Source: Nitrosarchaeum sp. (GTDB lineage: Archaea > Thermoproteota > Nitrososphaeria > Nitrososphaerales > Nitrosopumilaceae). From it: a DNA stretch of 58,477 bases. How positions within the stretch are numbered: position 1 is the stretch's first letter; the number at the start of each line of letters is the position of its first letter. Shown here one piece after another: positions 17,231 to 25,685 of the stretch. A program made the position numbers and the translations under genes. Where the stretch lies: positions 28,638 to 87,114 of the forward strand of contig JAHFUX010000001.1 in NCBI GenBank assembly GCA_023264875.1, read 5' to 3'. The notes below the pieces were generated by a model. The model saw nothing but the letters and a program-made list of their open reading frames with translations. It did no database searches and was not told the origin of the DNA.

Positions 17231-17509
17231 TTATTCTAGTGAATTTAGAATTTTAGCCAGATTGATATCATTTTGGGTGATTCCTCCCGCATCATGAGTT
17301 GTTAAATCTACTATTATCTTATTGTAAACGTTAAACCATTCAGGATGATGATTCATTTTTTCTATATGCATTGCAGCCCTTGTCATGAATCCAAATGCCT
17401 GATTAAAGTCATCAAATTGAAATTCTCTGTGTATTTTATTATTTACAATCGTCCATCCCTTCAGGTTTTTTAATTCATGATCTATGGATTCTGATGATAA
17501 TCTTATCAT
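17231..17509 (-). CDS. 4a-hydroxytetrahydrobiopterin dehydratase
   Basis: This 92-residue PCD/DCoH family protein dehydrates pterin-4a-carbinolamine formed by aromatic amino acid hydroxylases. The pattern LKGWTIVNNKIHREFQF, then FGFMTRAAMHIEKMNHHPEW with the active-site H-H-P and VYNKIIVDLTTHDAGGIT, is complete. It sits 80 bp upstream of the PTPS-fusion gene on the same strand, so both may belong to a pterin pathway. No hydroxylase is seen in this window. Confidence 0.95.
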   Translation of the reverse strand: MIRLSSESIDHELKNLKGWTIVNNKIHREFQFDDFNQAFGFMTRAAMHIEKMNHHPEWFNVYNKIIVDLTTHDAGGITQNDINLAKILNSLE

Positions 17510-17593
17510 GATTTTATATTTACAATACTAAATTAATAGTTAGATGATAAGATTAATCGTGGTTGTTTTGTATTCCAAATGACTTGATAATTA

Positions 17594-18349
17594 GTGAAAA
17601 AAATGAAAAAAGAATTACTTGATAAAATTAAAAATTCTATTAAAGAAAACATAGTGGAAAAGAAAATAGGCATTGCGTTTTCTGGAGGTGTTGACAGTAC
17701 CCTAATCTCTAAAATCTGTTCAGATCTAGGATATGATGTAACCTTACTGACCATTGGTTTTCCAGAATCTCATGATGTATTATTTGCAAAAGAAGTTAAT
17801 CAACAGTTGAAATTAATTCATCATATTTTAGAAATTGACTCTCATACTTTTCAAGACATAGCCGCCAAAATCAAACAAACAATACAGACAGATAATCTCT
17901 CTTGGAATGAAAATTGTATTGCATTTTACTATGTATCAAAACTAGCACAAAGTTTAGGAATTAATATTGTTGTAACTGCAAATGGAATAGATGAACTATT
18001 CTGTGGATACAATGCATATAGAGTAGCTATCTCTGAAGGAGAATCAAAGATTCTTGAAGTTATGAATTCAAAACTAGATAATGAAATTAAAATGATGAAA
18101 GCAGTCAATCAAATTGCATCTGAATTCGGTGTTAGAATTGTTCAACCTTTATTGTCTTCTAATTTTATAGAATTTGCTAAAACTATTCCTATATCTGAAA
18201 AAATTTATGATTCTGAAGATCTATTGCGGAAACACATTATACGAAAATTAGCAAGTGATGTAGGAGTTCCTGAAATTTCATATACAAAAAGAAAAAAAGC
18301 TTTACAATATGGTTCAAAAATCCACAAAGCACTGTTAAAATCTAAATAA
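17594..18349 (+). CDS. asparagine synthase-like ATP pyrophosphatase
   Basis: A 251-residue stand-alone synthetase domain. IAFSGGVDSTLIS (about 27-39) is the PP-loop that binds ATP, and ANGIDELFCGYNAYR (about 131-145) matches the D-E-(L/x)-F-G-G-Y region of AsnB, where the amino-acyl adenylate forms. The N-terminal glutaminase domain of AsnB is missing, so ammonia must come from elsewhere or the substrate differs. Start: GTG at 17594, or ATG at 17603. It is convergent with purB, overlapping by 8 bp. Confidence 0.8.
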   Translation: MKKMKKELLDKIKNSIKENIVEKKIGIAFSGGVDSTLISKICSDLGYDVTLLTIGFPESHDVLFAKEVNQQLKLIHHILEIDSHTFQDIAAKIKQTIQTDNLSWNENCIAFYYVSKLAQSLGINIVVTANGIDELFCGYNAYRVAISEGESKILEVMNSKLDNEIKMMKAVNQIASEFGVRIVQPLLSSNFIEFAKTIPISEKIYDSEDLLRKHIIRKLASDVGVPEISYTKRKKALQYGSKIHKALLKSK

Positions 18350-19703
18350 ATTTTTTGACAGTTTCTTGAACTAATTTGTTAACATTGCTTATAATTAATG
18401 GAGATGCTCCAAGATGTTTTTCTGGAGAAAATATTGAATCAATTTCTTTTTTTGTAAGTTTTGTTGAAAATGCTTTATCATTTTTAATTGCATCAATATA
18501 TTGAATTTCTTTATCTTTTGCCTCAAATGCAACTCGTTGCACGTCTCTGTACGCAATAAATCTTGGAACTCCTTTTTTAATTAATGCCTCTAAAACAAAT
18601 TCTGCAAATATTTGTCCCTTTGTAATATCCAAATTATCTACAATTCTTTTCTCATTTATCATTAGACTTGAAATTACTTTAATCATGGTTTCTAACATTT
18701 CATCTACTAGGATGGCTGCTGTAGGAAGTACAAATCTCTCATTTGCTGAATTTGAAAGATCTCGTTCATGCCATAATGGAATATTTTCAAAAGTTATTGC
18801 TATTTGGCTACGTAATATTTTAGATAAAGATGAAACTCTTTCGCTTTTAGTGGGATTTCTCTTTACTGGAACTGCACTGCTTCCCATTTGACCTTTCTTG
18901 AATTGTTCAGCAACTTCACCGATTTCAGTTCTTTGTAAATTTCTAATTTCAACTGCAATTTTTTCCAAAGTTGCACCGATCAGTGCTAATTCAAATACGT
19001 ATTCCGCATATCTTTCTCTGGGAACTATTTGCGTAGTTACATCTGCTGGGAAAAGGTTTAGCCGTTTTGCAACTCGCTTTTGAACTTCAAGTGATTTTAT
19101 ACCCATCAATGATCCTGTCCCAACAACTCCAAGTGTTTTGCAAATCAAAATTCTTTTCTTTATTTCTTCAATTCTTTCTACATGTTTTGCCATCTCTGCT
19201 GCCCAATTTGCAAATTTTAATCCAAATGATATTATGCTAGCATGTTGACCATGAGTTCTACCTACTGCTGGAATTTTACCATGCTGAACTGCTCTTTTTG
19301 CTAACAGTAATGCTATTTTTGCAACTTTGGATTCAATAATTCGTAATGCATCTCTCATCTGCATAGAATTACTAGTATCTACCAAATCGTTACTTGTTAA
19401 TCCATAATGAATCCATGGTCTTACATTTTTTGTACATTTTTCACTTAATGATTCAACTAGTGCAGCTGTATCGTGATCACTTTTTGCTTCTAATTCTTTG
19501 ATTCTTTTTACAGTAATTTTTCCTGACATTGCAGCATTGTGAATTATTTTACCAGCTGTTTTTGGAATAATTCCAATCTCACTTTGTGATATTGCAGCTA
19601 TCCCTTCAATTTCTAATTGATAATTTACTTTTTTTTGCTCACTAAAAATATCCAGCATTTCTTTAGTACCGTAACGTCCGCTATCTATCGGTAAAATTGC
19701 CAA
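18342..19703 (-). CDS. purB: adenylosuccinate lyase
   Basis: Cleaves adenylosuccinate and SAICAR in purine synthesis. The 453-residue protein of the fumarase/aspartase superfamily opens MAILPIDSGRYGTKEM. It has the substrate-site stretch GLTSNDLVDT (about 122-131), GRTHGQHA (about 156-163) with the catalytic His, and the flexible signature loop GSSAVPVKRNP (about 271-281). It is divergent from rtcB with a 77-bp promoter gap. purA, its pathway partner, is about 16 kb away. Confidence 0.96.
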   Translation of the reverse strand: MAILPIDSGRYGTKEMLDIFSEQKKVNYQLEIEGIAAISQSEIGIIPKTAGKIIHNAAMSGKITVKRIKELEAKSDHDTAALVESLSEKCTKNVRPWIHYGLTSNDLVDTSNSMQMRDALRIIESKVAKIALLLAKRAVQHGKIPAVGRTHGQHASIISFGLKFANWAAEMAKHVERIEEIKKRILICKTLGVVGTGSLMGIKSLEVQKRVAKRLNLFPADVTTQIVPRERYAEYVFELALIGATLEKIAVEIRNLQRTEIGEVAEQFKKGQMGSSAVPVKRNPTKSERVSSLSKILRSQIAITFENIPLWHERDLSNSANERFVLPTAAILVDEMLETMIKVISSLMINEKRIVDNLDITKGQIFAEFVLEALIKKGVPRFIAYRDVQRVAFEAKDKEIQYIDAIKNDKAFSTKLTKKEIDSIFSPEKHLGASPLIISNVNKLVQETVKKFI

Positions 19704-19780
19704 TGATTACTCTCTTAAAACATCAAAAATAAATCTACTTATGATTTAAATTGGCTTGGGGTAAAATTTTACCATTCCTT

Positions 19781-21229
19781 ATGTCTACTGTAACTCCTAA
19801 AAAAATTGGAGAAAATGAGTATCTTATCGAGGCAGACTCGAATATTGGAATGAAAGTTCCAGTAAAGATCTATGCGGATGCAGAATTACTGCAAAAAATG
19901 CTATCAGATAGAACTATTATGCAGGCAAAAAATGTTGCAACTATACCTGGAATTGTGGGTCATAGTGTAGTCTTACCTGATGGTCATGAAGGATATGGAT
20001 TTCCTGTAGGTGGTGTAGCAGCTATGGATGCTGAAGAAGGTATGATTAGCCCTGGCGGTGTAGGTTATGATATCAACTGCGGCGTTAGACTACTTCGTTC
20101 AAATTTAACTGAAAAAGATGTTCGTGCAAAACTAAAAGAACTTGTAACTGATCTTTTTAGTTCAATTCCATCTGGTGTTGGCTCAAAAGGAGCAGTCAAG
20201 CTAAGTCCCTCTCAGCTCGATGAAGTTCTTGTACGAGGTGTAGACTGGGCAATTGACAATGGATATGGTTCATCATATGATGCAGATGTTTGTGAGGAAA
20301 ATGGGCAAATAAAAAATGCCGATCCAAATAAAGTTTCAGACAAAGCAAGACAAAGAGGTGCACCTCAACTGGGAAGTCTGGGTTCAGGAAATCATTTTCT
20401 TGAAGTGCAAAAAGTATCTGAAATTCATGATGAAGAAGCAGCAAAAAGAATGGGTATCAAAGAAGGAACTATTACAATTTTAATTCATTGTGGATCTCGT
20501 GGTTTTGGTCATCAAGTATGTAGTGATTATTTGAGAATATCAGAACAATCTATGGAAAAATATGACATTCATTTAGCAGACAGGGAACTTGCATGTGTTC
20601 CAAATACATCTGAGGAGGGTGAATCATATCGAAAAGCAATGTTTGCAGCATTAAATTTTGCATGGAGTAATAGACAAATGATTACTCATTGGACAAGAAA
20701 ATCTTTTGAACGAGTTTTCAATCAAACAGAGTCTGATCTTGATATGAGTTTAGTTTATGATGTTGCTCATAATATTGCTAAAGTTGAAAAACACAAGGTT
20801 GACGGCAAGGAAAGAAAAGTTGTGGTTCATAGAAAAGGTGCAACGCGTGCATTTCCTGCAGATCGGGATGAAGTTCCATTAAAATACAGAGATCTTGGAC
20901 AGCCTGTTTTGGTTCCAGGTTCAATGGGAACTGCTAGCTGGATATTACTTGGACAACCAAATTCTATGAATTTGAGCTTTGGTTCTACTGCTCATGGTGC
21001 TGGTAGAACAATGTCTAGATCAAAAGCAAGAAGAGATTTCACAGAAGACAATGTTAGAAAATCACTTAGTGATAAGGGCATATTTATCAAGGCATTAACA
21101 CGTGATGGAGTTGTGGAAGAAACTCCTCAAGCATACAAGGATGTTGATGCAGTAGTCAATGTTTCTCATAATCTAGGAATAGCCACTAAAGTAGCAAAAT
21201 TGCTACCTATAGGTGTGATAAAAGGTTGA
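19781..21229 (+). CDS. rtcB: RNA-splicing ligase RtcB
   Basis: GTP/Mn-dependent ligase joining 2',3'-cyclic phosphate and 5'-OH RNA ends; in archaea it seals tRNA exons after intron excision. Landmarks are DGHEGYGFPVGGVAA, the metal-binding Cys in YDINCGVRLLR, LGSLGSGNHF, HCGSRGFGHQVCSDY, GSMGTASW, and the guanylated His in the STAHGAGR segment. The frame is open from a TTG at 19751, but ATG 19781 matches the family's N terminus and the AT-rich box around 19740-19748. The 482-residue length is normal. The PDCD5-like gene starts in a TTGA overlap. Confidence 0.96.
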   Translation: MSTVTPKKIGENEYLIEADSNIGMKVPVKIYADAELLQKMLSDRTIMQAKNVATIPGIVGHSVVLPDGHEGYGFPVGGVAAMDAEEGMISPGGVGYDINCGVRLLRSNLTEKDVRAKLKELVTDLFSSIPSGVGSKGAVKLSPSQLDEVLVRGVDWAIDNGYGSSYDADVCEENGQIKNADPNKVSDKARQRGAPQLGSLGSGNHFLEVQKVSEIHDEEAAKRMGIKEGTITILIHCGSRGFGHQVCSDYLRISEQSMEKYDIHLADRELACVPNTSEEGESYRKAMFAALNFAWSNRQMITHWTRKSFERVFNQTESDLDMSLVYDVAHNIAKVEKHKVDGKERKVVVHRKGATRAFPADRDEVPLKYRDLGQPVLVPGSMGTASWILLGQPNSMNLSFGSTAHGAGRTMSRSKARRDFTEDNVRKSLSDKGIFIKALTRDGVVEETPQAYKDVDAVVNVSHNLGIATKVAKLLPIGVIKG

Positions 21230-21639
21230 GTGACGAAGACTCTGAGCTTGAAAGATTAAAGGCAAAAAGACTTGCAGAAATGCAACAAAATATTTCTACT
21301 AGACAACAAATAGAAGAATCTACTAGTAATTCACAACCAAAAGAAATAAAAAATCCTAGGGACATCCTCGTTGAACATCTTGGATTTAGAGGTCTAGAAG
21401 TTTTAAACAATGCAGAATTCCAATTTCCAAATGATACCAAAACGGTTGTAGAAAAATTATCTGAGCTAATCACATCTGGAGATATTACTGAAATTATTGA
21501 CGGTGGAAAATTGTTGATGTTATTTAGATCAATAGGTCTTAACATAAGGATGGAAACTAAGATCAACGTTGAACAAGATGGAAAGTTTGTGTCTCTGTCT
21601 GATAAATTAAGTAGTCATTCATCAAATGATGATGAATAA
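21226..21639 (+). CDS. PDCD5-like DNA-binding protein
   Basis: A 137-residue protein starting at a TTG that overlaps the rtcB stop (TTGA). A charged N-terminal helix, SELERLKAKRLAEMQQ, is followed by a helical core from about 44 to 95 (RDILVEHLGFRGLEVLNN...LITSGDITEIIDG). This matches the PDCD5 three-helix-bundle plan, in which basic helices contact DNA. The last 35 residues form an acidic, Ser-rich tail longer than usual. Family assignment is probable rather than certain because the core is divergent. Confidence 0.65.
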   Translation: MSDEDSELERLKAKRLAEMQQNISTRQQIEESTSNSQPKEIKNPRDILVEHLGFRGLEVLNNAEFQFPNDTKTVVEKLSELITSGDITEIIDGGKLLMLFRSIGLNIRMETKINVEQDGKFVSLSDKLSSHSSNDDE

Positions 21640-21950
21640 TGGATACTGTTTTTGAAATAAGCACAAAAAATTATAGTGATGATTTACTGCTTATAAAAAA
21701 AATACTATCTCATATGGAAACTCTGGTTGGTAGTTCTAATGGTTATGCTCTTAGTGAATCATCTTCGAAATTTGGATGGACCTTTTTCAAATTATCTTTT
21801 AAACCTAATCTGCAAAACGGAATTGAAGAAAAATTTGCAGATATGTTAAACAAATATAGATTGAACAACCAATCTCAAAAATTTACCAAATTTATGACCG
21901 ATTATTTTCAAGCCAAAGGTTGTAGCATTAGAATTAAAATGCTGGACTAG
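21639..21950 (+). CDS. conserved hypothetical protein
   Basis: A 103-residue soluble protein beginning at an ATG that shares one base with the preceding stop (TAATG), so it is translated with the PDCD5-like and rtcB genes. It is rich in Ser and Lys with a basic C-terminal half ([21 protein letters not shown]). No recognised domain. It is convergent with rps11, overlapping by 4 bp. Confidence 0.65.
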   Translation: MDTVFEISTKNYSDDLLLIKKILSHMETLVGSSNGYALSESSSKFGWTFFKLSFKPNLQNGIEEKFADMLNKYRLNNQSQKFTKFMTDYFQAKGCSIRIKMLD

Positions 21951-22432
21951 ACTCTTCTTCCTCTTTTTCCACCCTTCTTTCTGGTGGTGTCATGAGGAAT
22001 TGGTGTTACATCATCTATTCTTCCAATTTTAAATCCGCCTCTTGCCAAAGCTCTGATTGCAGCTTGTGCACCTGGCCCTGGTACTCTAGAGCCTACTCCT
22101 CCAACAGCTCGTACTCTGATGTGAAATCCTGTAAATCCTTTTGTATGTGCAACTTCTACAACTGCATTTGCAGCTTTCATTGCAGCAAAAGGTGAGGATT
22201 CGTATCTATCTGCATTAACATGAACTCCGCCTGAGCTAATGGAAACAGTTTCTGCTCCGGTGAGATCCGTCATGTGAATAATTGTATTGTTATAACTACT
22301 GTAAATATGAGCAATTCCCCATTTGTCAGGACCTTCTGTCTTTGTTTCTGGTCTGGATTTTGTTTGAACCTCCTCATGTTCACTCTCTTCAACTATGGAT
22401 TCTACTTCAATCTCAGCTTCGATTTCTGACAA
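21947..22432 (-). CDS. rps11: 30S ribosomal protein S11
   Basis: Small-subunit platform protein binding 16S rRNA at the decoding-site side. The core (about 35-161) contains [30 protein letters not shown] and the C-terminal [19 protein letters not shown] tail, all typical of archaeal uS11. The N-terminal 33 residues are an extra acidic extension (several Glu pairs), not present in most archaeal S11. It is transcribed away from the following membrane-protein gene. Confidence 0.96.
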   Translation of the reverse strand: MSEIEAEIEVESIVEESEHEEVQTKSRPETKTEGPDKWGIAHIYSSYNNTIIHMTDLTGAETVSISSGGVHVNADRYESSPFAAMKAANAVVEVAHTKGFTGFHIRVRAVGGVGSRVPGPGAQAAIRALARGGFKIGRIDDVTPIPHDTTRKKGGKRGRRV

Positions 22433-22544
22433 TGTCTACACACATCTTAAAGGGTTTAAAAAACATTGATTTTTTGATTCTGCCTTTTTTGCTCACTTGA
22501 TATCCCAATTATTTGCTCAAATACTATGTTTTATTCGCTCTTGT

Positions 22545-22865
22545 ATGATGTCAATCCTTTGGCTTGCAGTAGGTATTGCAATTGTCTCTGCATTATTAGG
22601 TTCCTTGATTTTCGAATTTCTAACACCTGGCAACATTTCTCCGGTAATTGCATTAGAAGAAAAATGTGAAAAAATTGCTAAAGAGGGATTCCAAATACAT
22701 ATTTCATATCCTAATTCTCAACCAGATCAACTTCCTACAGCCGATATGAACAGATTGACGTATCTTGATGAAATGTGGATTAAAGATTGTGTTTCTGGAT
22801 TGCCTGCTGAATCAATTTTTAATATAGTTCAAAAAGTAGAACGTGATTTTTACTCTGGCGAATGA
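22545..22865 (+). CDS. small membrane-anchored hypothetical protein
   Basis: Starting at ATG 22545 (or 22548), the protein has about 107 residues: one hydrophobic helix (ILWLAVGIAIVSALLGSLIF) then an alpha-helical soluble part with two Cys (EEKCEKIAKEGF, KDCVSG). The frame is open from a TTG at 22497, which would add 16 residues and could be a leaderless start behind the AT box near 22456-22466. No family is recognised. It ends 1 bp before the thiL stop on the other strand. Confidence 0.65.
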   Translation: MMSILWLAVGIAIVSALLGSLIFEFLTPGNISPVIALEEKCEKIAKEGFQIHISYPNSQPDQLPTADMNRLTYLDEMWIKDCVSGLPAESIFNIVQKVERDFYSGE

Positions 22866-22866
22866 T

Positions 22867-23820
22867 TTATTTTTTAAAGTGATGCCAACCCAAATCTTTC
22901 AAAGGAACAAATTTTTCTTGTTTTTCAAGAAATACTCCTTTACCTTTAGCCACATGACCAATTTCAATTATAGGTGTTTTTAATATTGACGCATTTTTTT
23001 TAATTAATGATTTATGTTTTTTTGAAGCAGTAAACACAAATTCATATTCTTCTCCACCATGAAATACTAAATCATCTGAATCTATGTTGCGTGATTTAGC
23101 AAATTCTAATAGATCTTTTCCAGTTGGAATGTTATTTATTATAAATTTACATTTACTCTGATTTGCCATTTCATTTAATGTAGTGGACAGACCATCACTA
23201 GAATCCATTGATGATGTGAAATACTTTTTACTTTTTACTCCAAAATCTAATTTTGGATTTGGGTTAACAATTGCTTTGATTGCCTTTTTAACAAAATGTT
23301 TCTTGCCTTTCTTTTTTCCAAGTAATATCTTAAGACCTGATGCCGTATACCCAAATGGACCTGTTACAAATATTATGTCTCCTATTTTTGCTCCTTTTCT
23401 TTTGACTATCTTATCTGTTGTTCCAAATATGGACACATTGATTACAATTTCTTTTCCTTCGTTTGTATCTCCCCCTAAAATTTTAATGTCAAATTCATTG
23501 GATGCGTGTTTGAATCCTTTTGCCATTTCATTGATTTTTGCACGTGAGATCATCTTTGGCAAATTTAGTGAAATAATTCCGTATTGAGGCTTAACTCCTT
23601 TTGCAGCAAAATCACTAATACATGCTACGATGCTTTTCCTTGCAGCATCATGCATTCTCATTTTTGAAGGCATATCTGTACTCTGAACAAATGTATCAAC
23701 TTTTGATACGATTTTTGTTTTACCAATTTTGAAAACCTCTACATCTTCTGAAATGAATTTTTTATTTCTTAATTTTTTTTGAAAAATTTTGATTATTGTT
23801 GTTTCATCTAATATGGTCAT
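22867..23820 (-). CDS. thiL: thiamine-monophosphate kinase
   Basis: Phosphorylates thiamine monophosphate to thiamine diphosphate. The 317-residue AIR-synthase-related fold shows IVSKVDTFVQSTDMP (metal/ATP region), AARKSIVACISDFAAKGVKP, ILGGDTNEGKEIVI, FVTGPFGYTASGL and SSMDSSDGLS. The N terminus is shorter than in bacterial ThiL but the ligand residues are present. It overlaps the end of the phosphohexomutase gene by 17 bp and is probably co-transcribed with it. Confidence 0.93.
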   Translation of the reverse strand: MTILDETTIIKIFQKKLRNKKFISEDVEVFKIGKTKIVSKVDTFVQSTDMPSKMRMHDAARKSIVACISDFAAKGVKPQYGIISLNLPKMISRAKINEMAKGFKHASNEFDIKILGGDTNEGKEIVINVSIFGTTDKIVKRKGAKIGDIIFVTGPFGYTASGLKILLGKKKGKKHFVKKAIKAIVNPNPKLDFGVKSKKYFTSSMDSSDGLSTTLNEMANQSKCKFIINNIPTGKDLLEFAKSRNIDSDDLVFHGGEEYEFVFTASKKHKSLIKKNASILKTPIIEIGHVAKGKGVFLEKQEKFVPLKDLGWHHFKK

Positions 23821-25102
23821 AACATTGTTTCACTAATTCTAATGTATTTTTCACAATTTTCTTACATTTATCTACATTGTTTGATTCTGCAGAAACTCTT
23901 ATGATGTCTTCTGTATTTGATTTTCTAATCAAAACCCAACTGTCTTCATCTATTATTCCTTTAATCCCATCTTGAGTGATAACTTCAGAATACTCTTTTG
24001 CAAATCTACTTGAGACCTCTTCTATGACTTTATCATGAAAAACAGAATCTACTTCAATTTTCTCTCTTTGTTGATCATAACTTTCCATAAAATCTAATAT
24101 CTCATTGAACTTTGAATTTCCCAACATTGAAGCTATAAGACCACTCGTCAGAATTCCTTCTCTACAATAATTAAATTCTGGTAAAATAAAACCACCACTG
24201 CTTCCTTCCCCACCTGCTTGAGCGTTTGTTTTTAACATTAAATCTATCACATTTGCTTCTCCAACTTTTGATCTCTGAACAGTTCCTCCCTTTTCTTTGA
24301 TAAATTTTTCAACTGAAATACTTGTATCAATACTTAATACAAATTGTTTATATCCTAACTCCAAAGCTTTTGCAACTCCCAAACCTAATGTTACATCTGG
24401 AGTTTGTTTTTTTCTTTTTCTTACAACTACTAAACGATCTCCGTCTAAATCAAAAGCAAATCCAATTCCTTTTTCAGATGTTGTAGCAATTAGATCTGAT
24501 AAACTATCTGTAGTTGGATCAGGACCTCTAGTGCAATTGCTTATATTTTCATTAATTACTTTTACTTTACATCCTAACTGTCTTAACAAATTTGGAGCAA
24601 ATTCCTTTGCAGCTCCTCCTCCTATATCGATAACAATTTCTGGTTGATTTTCTATATTTCCTATAAGTTTTTTTGCATCTTCTAAATATGATGAGGTGAT
24701 TTGTTCTTCAGTTCCTATTTTTGTTTTTAAAATTTCTTGGTTTTCAATGATATTTGGTAATTCTTTTTCATTAATCCCTCTTCCATTTATGATAAATTTT
24801 ATTCCATTCCATTCTAATGGATTATGCGACGAAGTGATTACTAATCCTGCTCCGTATTTCCTTGATTCACGAAAAACTACTGGAGTTGGTACTGTCTCTA
24901 AATTGTATACGTTTATTCCGTTTTTCATTAATGTTGCCGATGCAGTTTCTTTGATCATTGTTCCTGATGGTCTTGTATCTTTACCTATCACACACTTCTT
25001 TGATTCAATTAACGATGAAAAATTATTACAAAACTGTAATGTATCTTTTAGATTAAAATCATTCCCAAATATCCCTCTAATTCCAGAAATTGTTTTCTTC
25101 AT
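23804..25102 (-). CDS. glmM: phosphoglucosamine mutase / phosphomannomutase family
   Basis: Alpha-D-phosphohexomutase. TISGIRGIFG near the start, the phosphoserine loop VITSSHNPLEWNG, the Mg site FDLDGDRLVVV and the sugar-binding GEGSSGGFILP loop are all present. GlmM, ManB and Pgm cannot be separated with certainty from this sequence; GlmM-like is the best guess for archaea. ATG 25102 fits the family start (MKKTISGIRG) and lies 26 nt from an AT box. A frame opening at 25144 adds 14 residues and is disfavoured. Confidence 0.88.
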   Translation of the reverse strand: MKKTISGIRGIFGNDFNLKDTLQFCNNFSSLIESKKCVIGKDTRPSGTMIKETASATLMKNGINVYNLETVPTPVVFRESRKYGAGLVITSSHNPLEWNGIKFIINGRGINEKELPNIIENQEILKTKIGTEEQITSSYLEDAKKLIGNIENQPEIVIDIGGGAAKEFAPNLLRQLGCKVKVINENISNCTRGPDPTTDSLSDLIATTSEKGIGFAFDLDGDRLVVVRKRKKQTPDVTLGLGVAKALELGYKQFVLSIDTSISVEKFIKEKGGTVQRSKVGEANVIDLMLKTNAQAGGEGSSGGFILPEFNYCREGILTSGLIASMLGNSKFNEILDFMESYDQQREKIEVDSVFHDKVIEEVSSRFAKEYSEVITQDGIKGIIDEDSWVLIRKSNTEDIIRVSAESNNVDKCKKIVKNTLELVKQCYDHIR

Positions 25103-25122
25103 TTGATCCAACTCGGAAAGAC

Positions 25123-25132
25123 TTTTTATTAA
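25123..25132. promoter_or_regulatory. shared AT box between two divergent start sites
   Basis: TTTTTATTAA (plus) reads TTAATAAAAA on the minus strand. Its centre is about 26 nt from the minus-strand ATG at 25102 and about 29 nt from the 5' end of tRNA-Thr at 25156, so one AT element may serve both divergent transcripts. Confidence 0.5.
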
Positions 25133-25155
25133 CTCTGATGGCATAACCGAAAAGT

Positions 25156-25229
25156 GCCTTGGTAGCTCAGCCTGGTAGAGCGAACGCCTCGTAAGCGTTA
25201 GGTCGTGGGGTCAGAGCCCACCCGAGGCT
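25156..25229 (+). tRNA. tRNA-Thr(CGT)
   Basis: The cloverleaf is complete: acceptor GCCTTGG/CCGAGGC, D arm GCTC/GAGC, anticodon stem AACGC/GCGTT with loop CTCGTAA (anticodon CGT, Thr), variable AGGTC, T arm GTGGG-GTCAGAG-CCCAC, and discriminator T at 25229, as expected for archaeal tRNA-Thr. No intron and no encoded CCA. It is transcribed away from the phosphohexomutase gene. Confidence 0.95.
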
Positions 25230-25256
25230 TATCTTATAACAATTTTTAAAATCATC

Positions 25257-25276
25257 TAGTTTTTTTAAATATTTTT
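25257..25276 (+). terminator. T-rich terminator candidate after tRNA-Thr
   Basis: A seven-T run follows CTAG about 30 bp after the tRNA, and a further AT-rich stretch comes after it. Archaeal termination commonly uses such T runs. Confidence 0.35.
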
Positions 25277-25352
25277 AATCATCAAAGGTTTCAATGTCTG
25301 TCTCTAATTCTTTTCCTAAACCTTCCCACCATTGTTTCGTTTCGGTTACCAT
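25275..25352 (-). CDS. 25-aa acidic peptide or 3' remnant of a broken gene
   Basis: ATG 25352 to TAA 25275 encodes 25 residues: MVTETKQWWEGLGK then an acidic C terminus ending FDD. The composition looks coding. A second minus-strand frame overlaps it. That frame is open from 25446 to 25291, in the same reading frame as the 58-residue gene upstream and immediately after its stop, and it reads naturally (for example DQYLINRQIYKGEFKVITRE) before meeting this ORF one frame off. The stretch may therefore be a decayed gene with one stop and one frameshift, or an independent micropeptide. Confidence 0.35.
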   Translation of the reverse strand: MVTETKQWWEGLGKELETDIETFDD

Positions 25353-25446
25353 CTTCTCTAGTAATTACCTTAAATTCTCCTTTATAGATCTGTCGATTGA
25401 TCAAATATTGATCAACATTATCTAAAATTCTAAATTTGAATATGTC

Positions 25447-25623
25447 TTAAACTCGATTGCTTTCTTTTTGTCTTATCTTTTTACGATAAATTATAATTGC
25501 CAGTGTTCCAGCTGCACAACCAAAAAATACAGGCCAACGTAATTCATTTCCTATCATTCCTAAATAAGAATAAACTGTACCGCCAATCAACACAAATCCG
25601 ATCAATTCAAGAATCTTAATCAT
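25447..25623 (-). CDS. 58-aa two-helix membrane protein
   Basis: ATG 25623 to TAA 25447. Two hydrophobic segments (KILELIGFVLIGGTVYSYLG and FFGCAAGTLAIIIY) flank a short loop, and the C terminus is basic (RKKIRQKESNRV). It is divergent, with a 62-bp gap, from another 70-residue two-helix protein with the same plan and basic tail. No known family is recognisable, but the plan and codon usage support a real gene. Confidence 0.6.
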   Translation of the reverse strand: MIKILELIGFVLIGGTVYSYLGMIGNELRWPVFFGCAAGTLAIIIYRKKIRQKESNRV

Positions 25624-25685
25624 AATTTTTCTATTATTCCACAGTTAAATCAAAAAGATATATGGTTTTGTAAATACTACAAGTT

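Noticed and set aside
19751-19780. TTG start of rtcB 30 bp upstream
   Set aside because: Family members start near ATG 19781, and the upstream segment lies in the promoter/untranslated zone.
23183-25106. Long open frames opposite thiL and the phosphohexomutase (134, 116 and 136 residues)
   Set aside because: They are antisense to clear enzymes and arise from codon bias; no family features.
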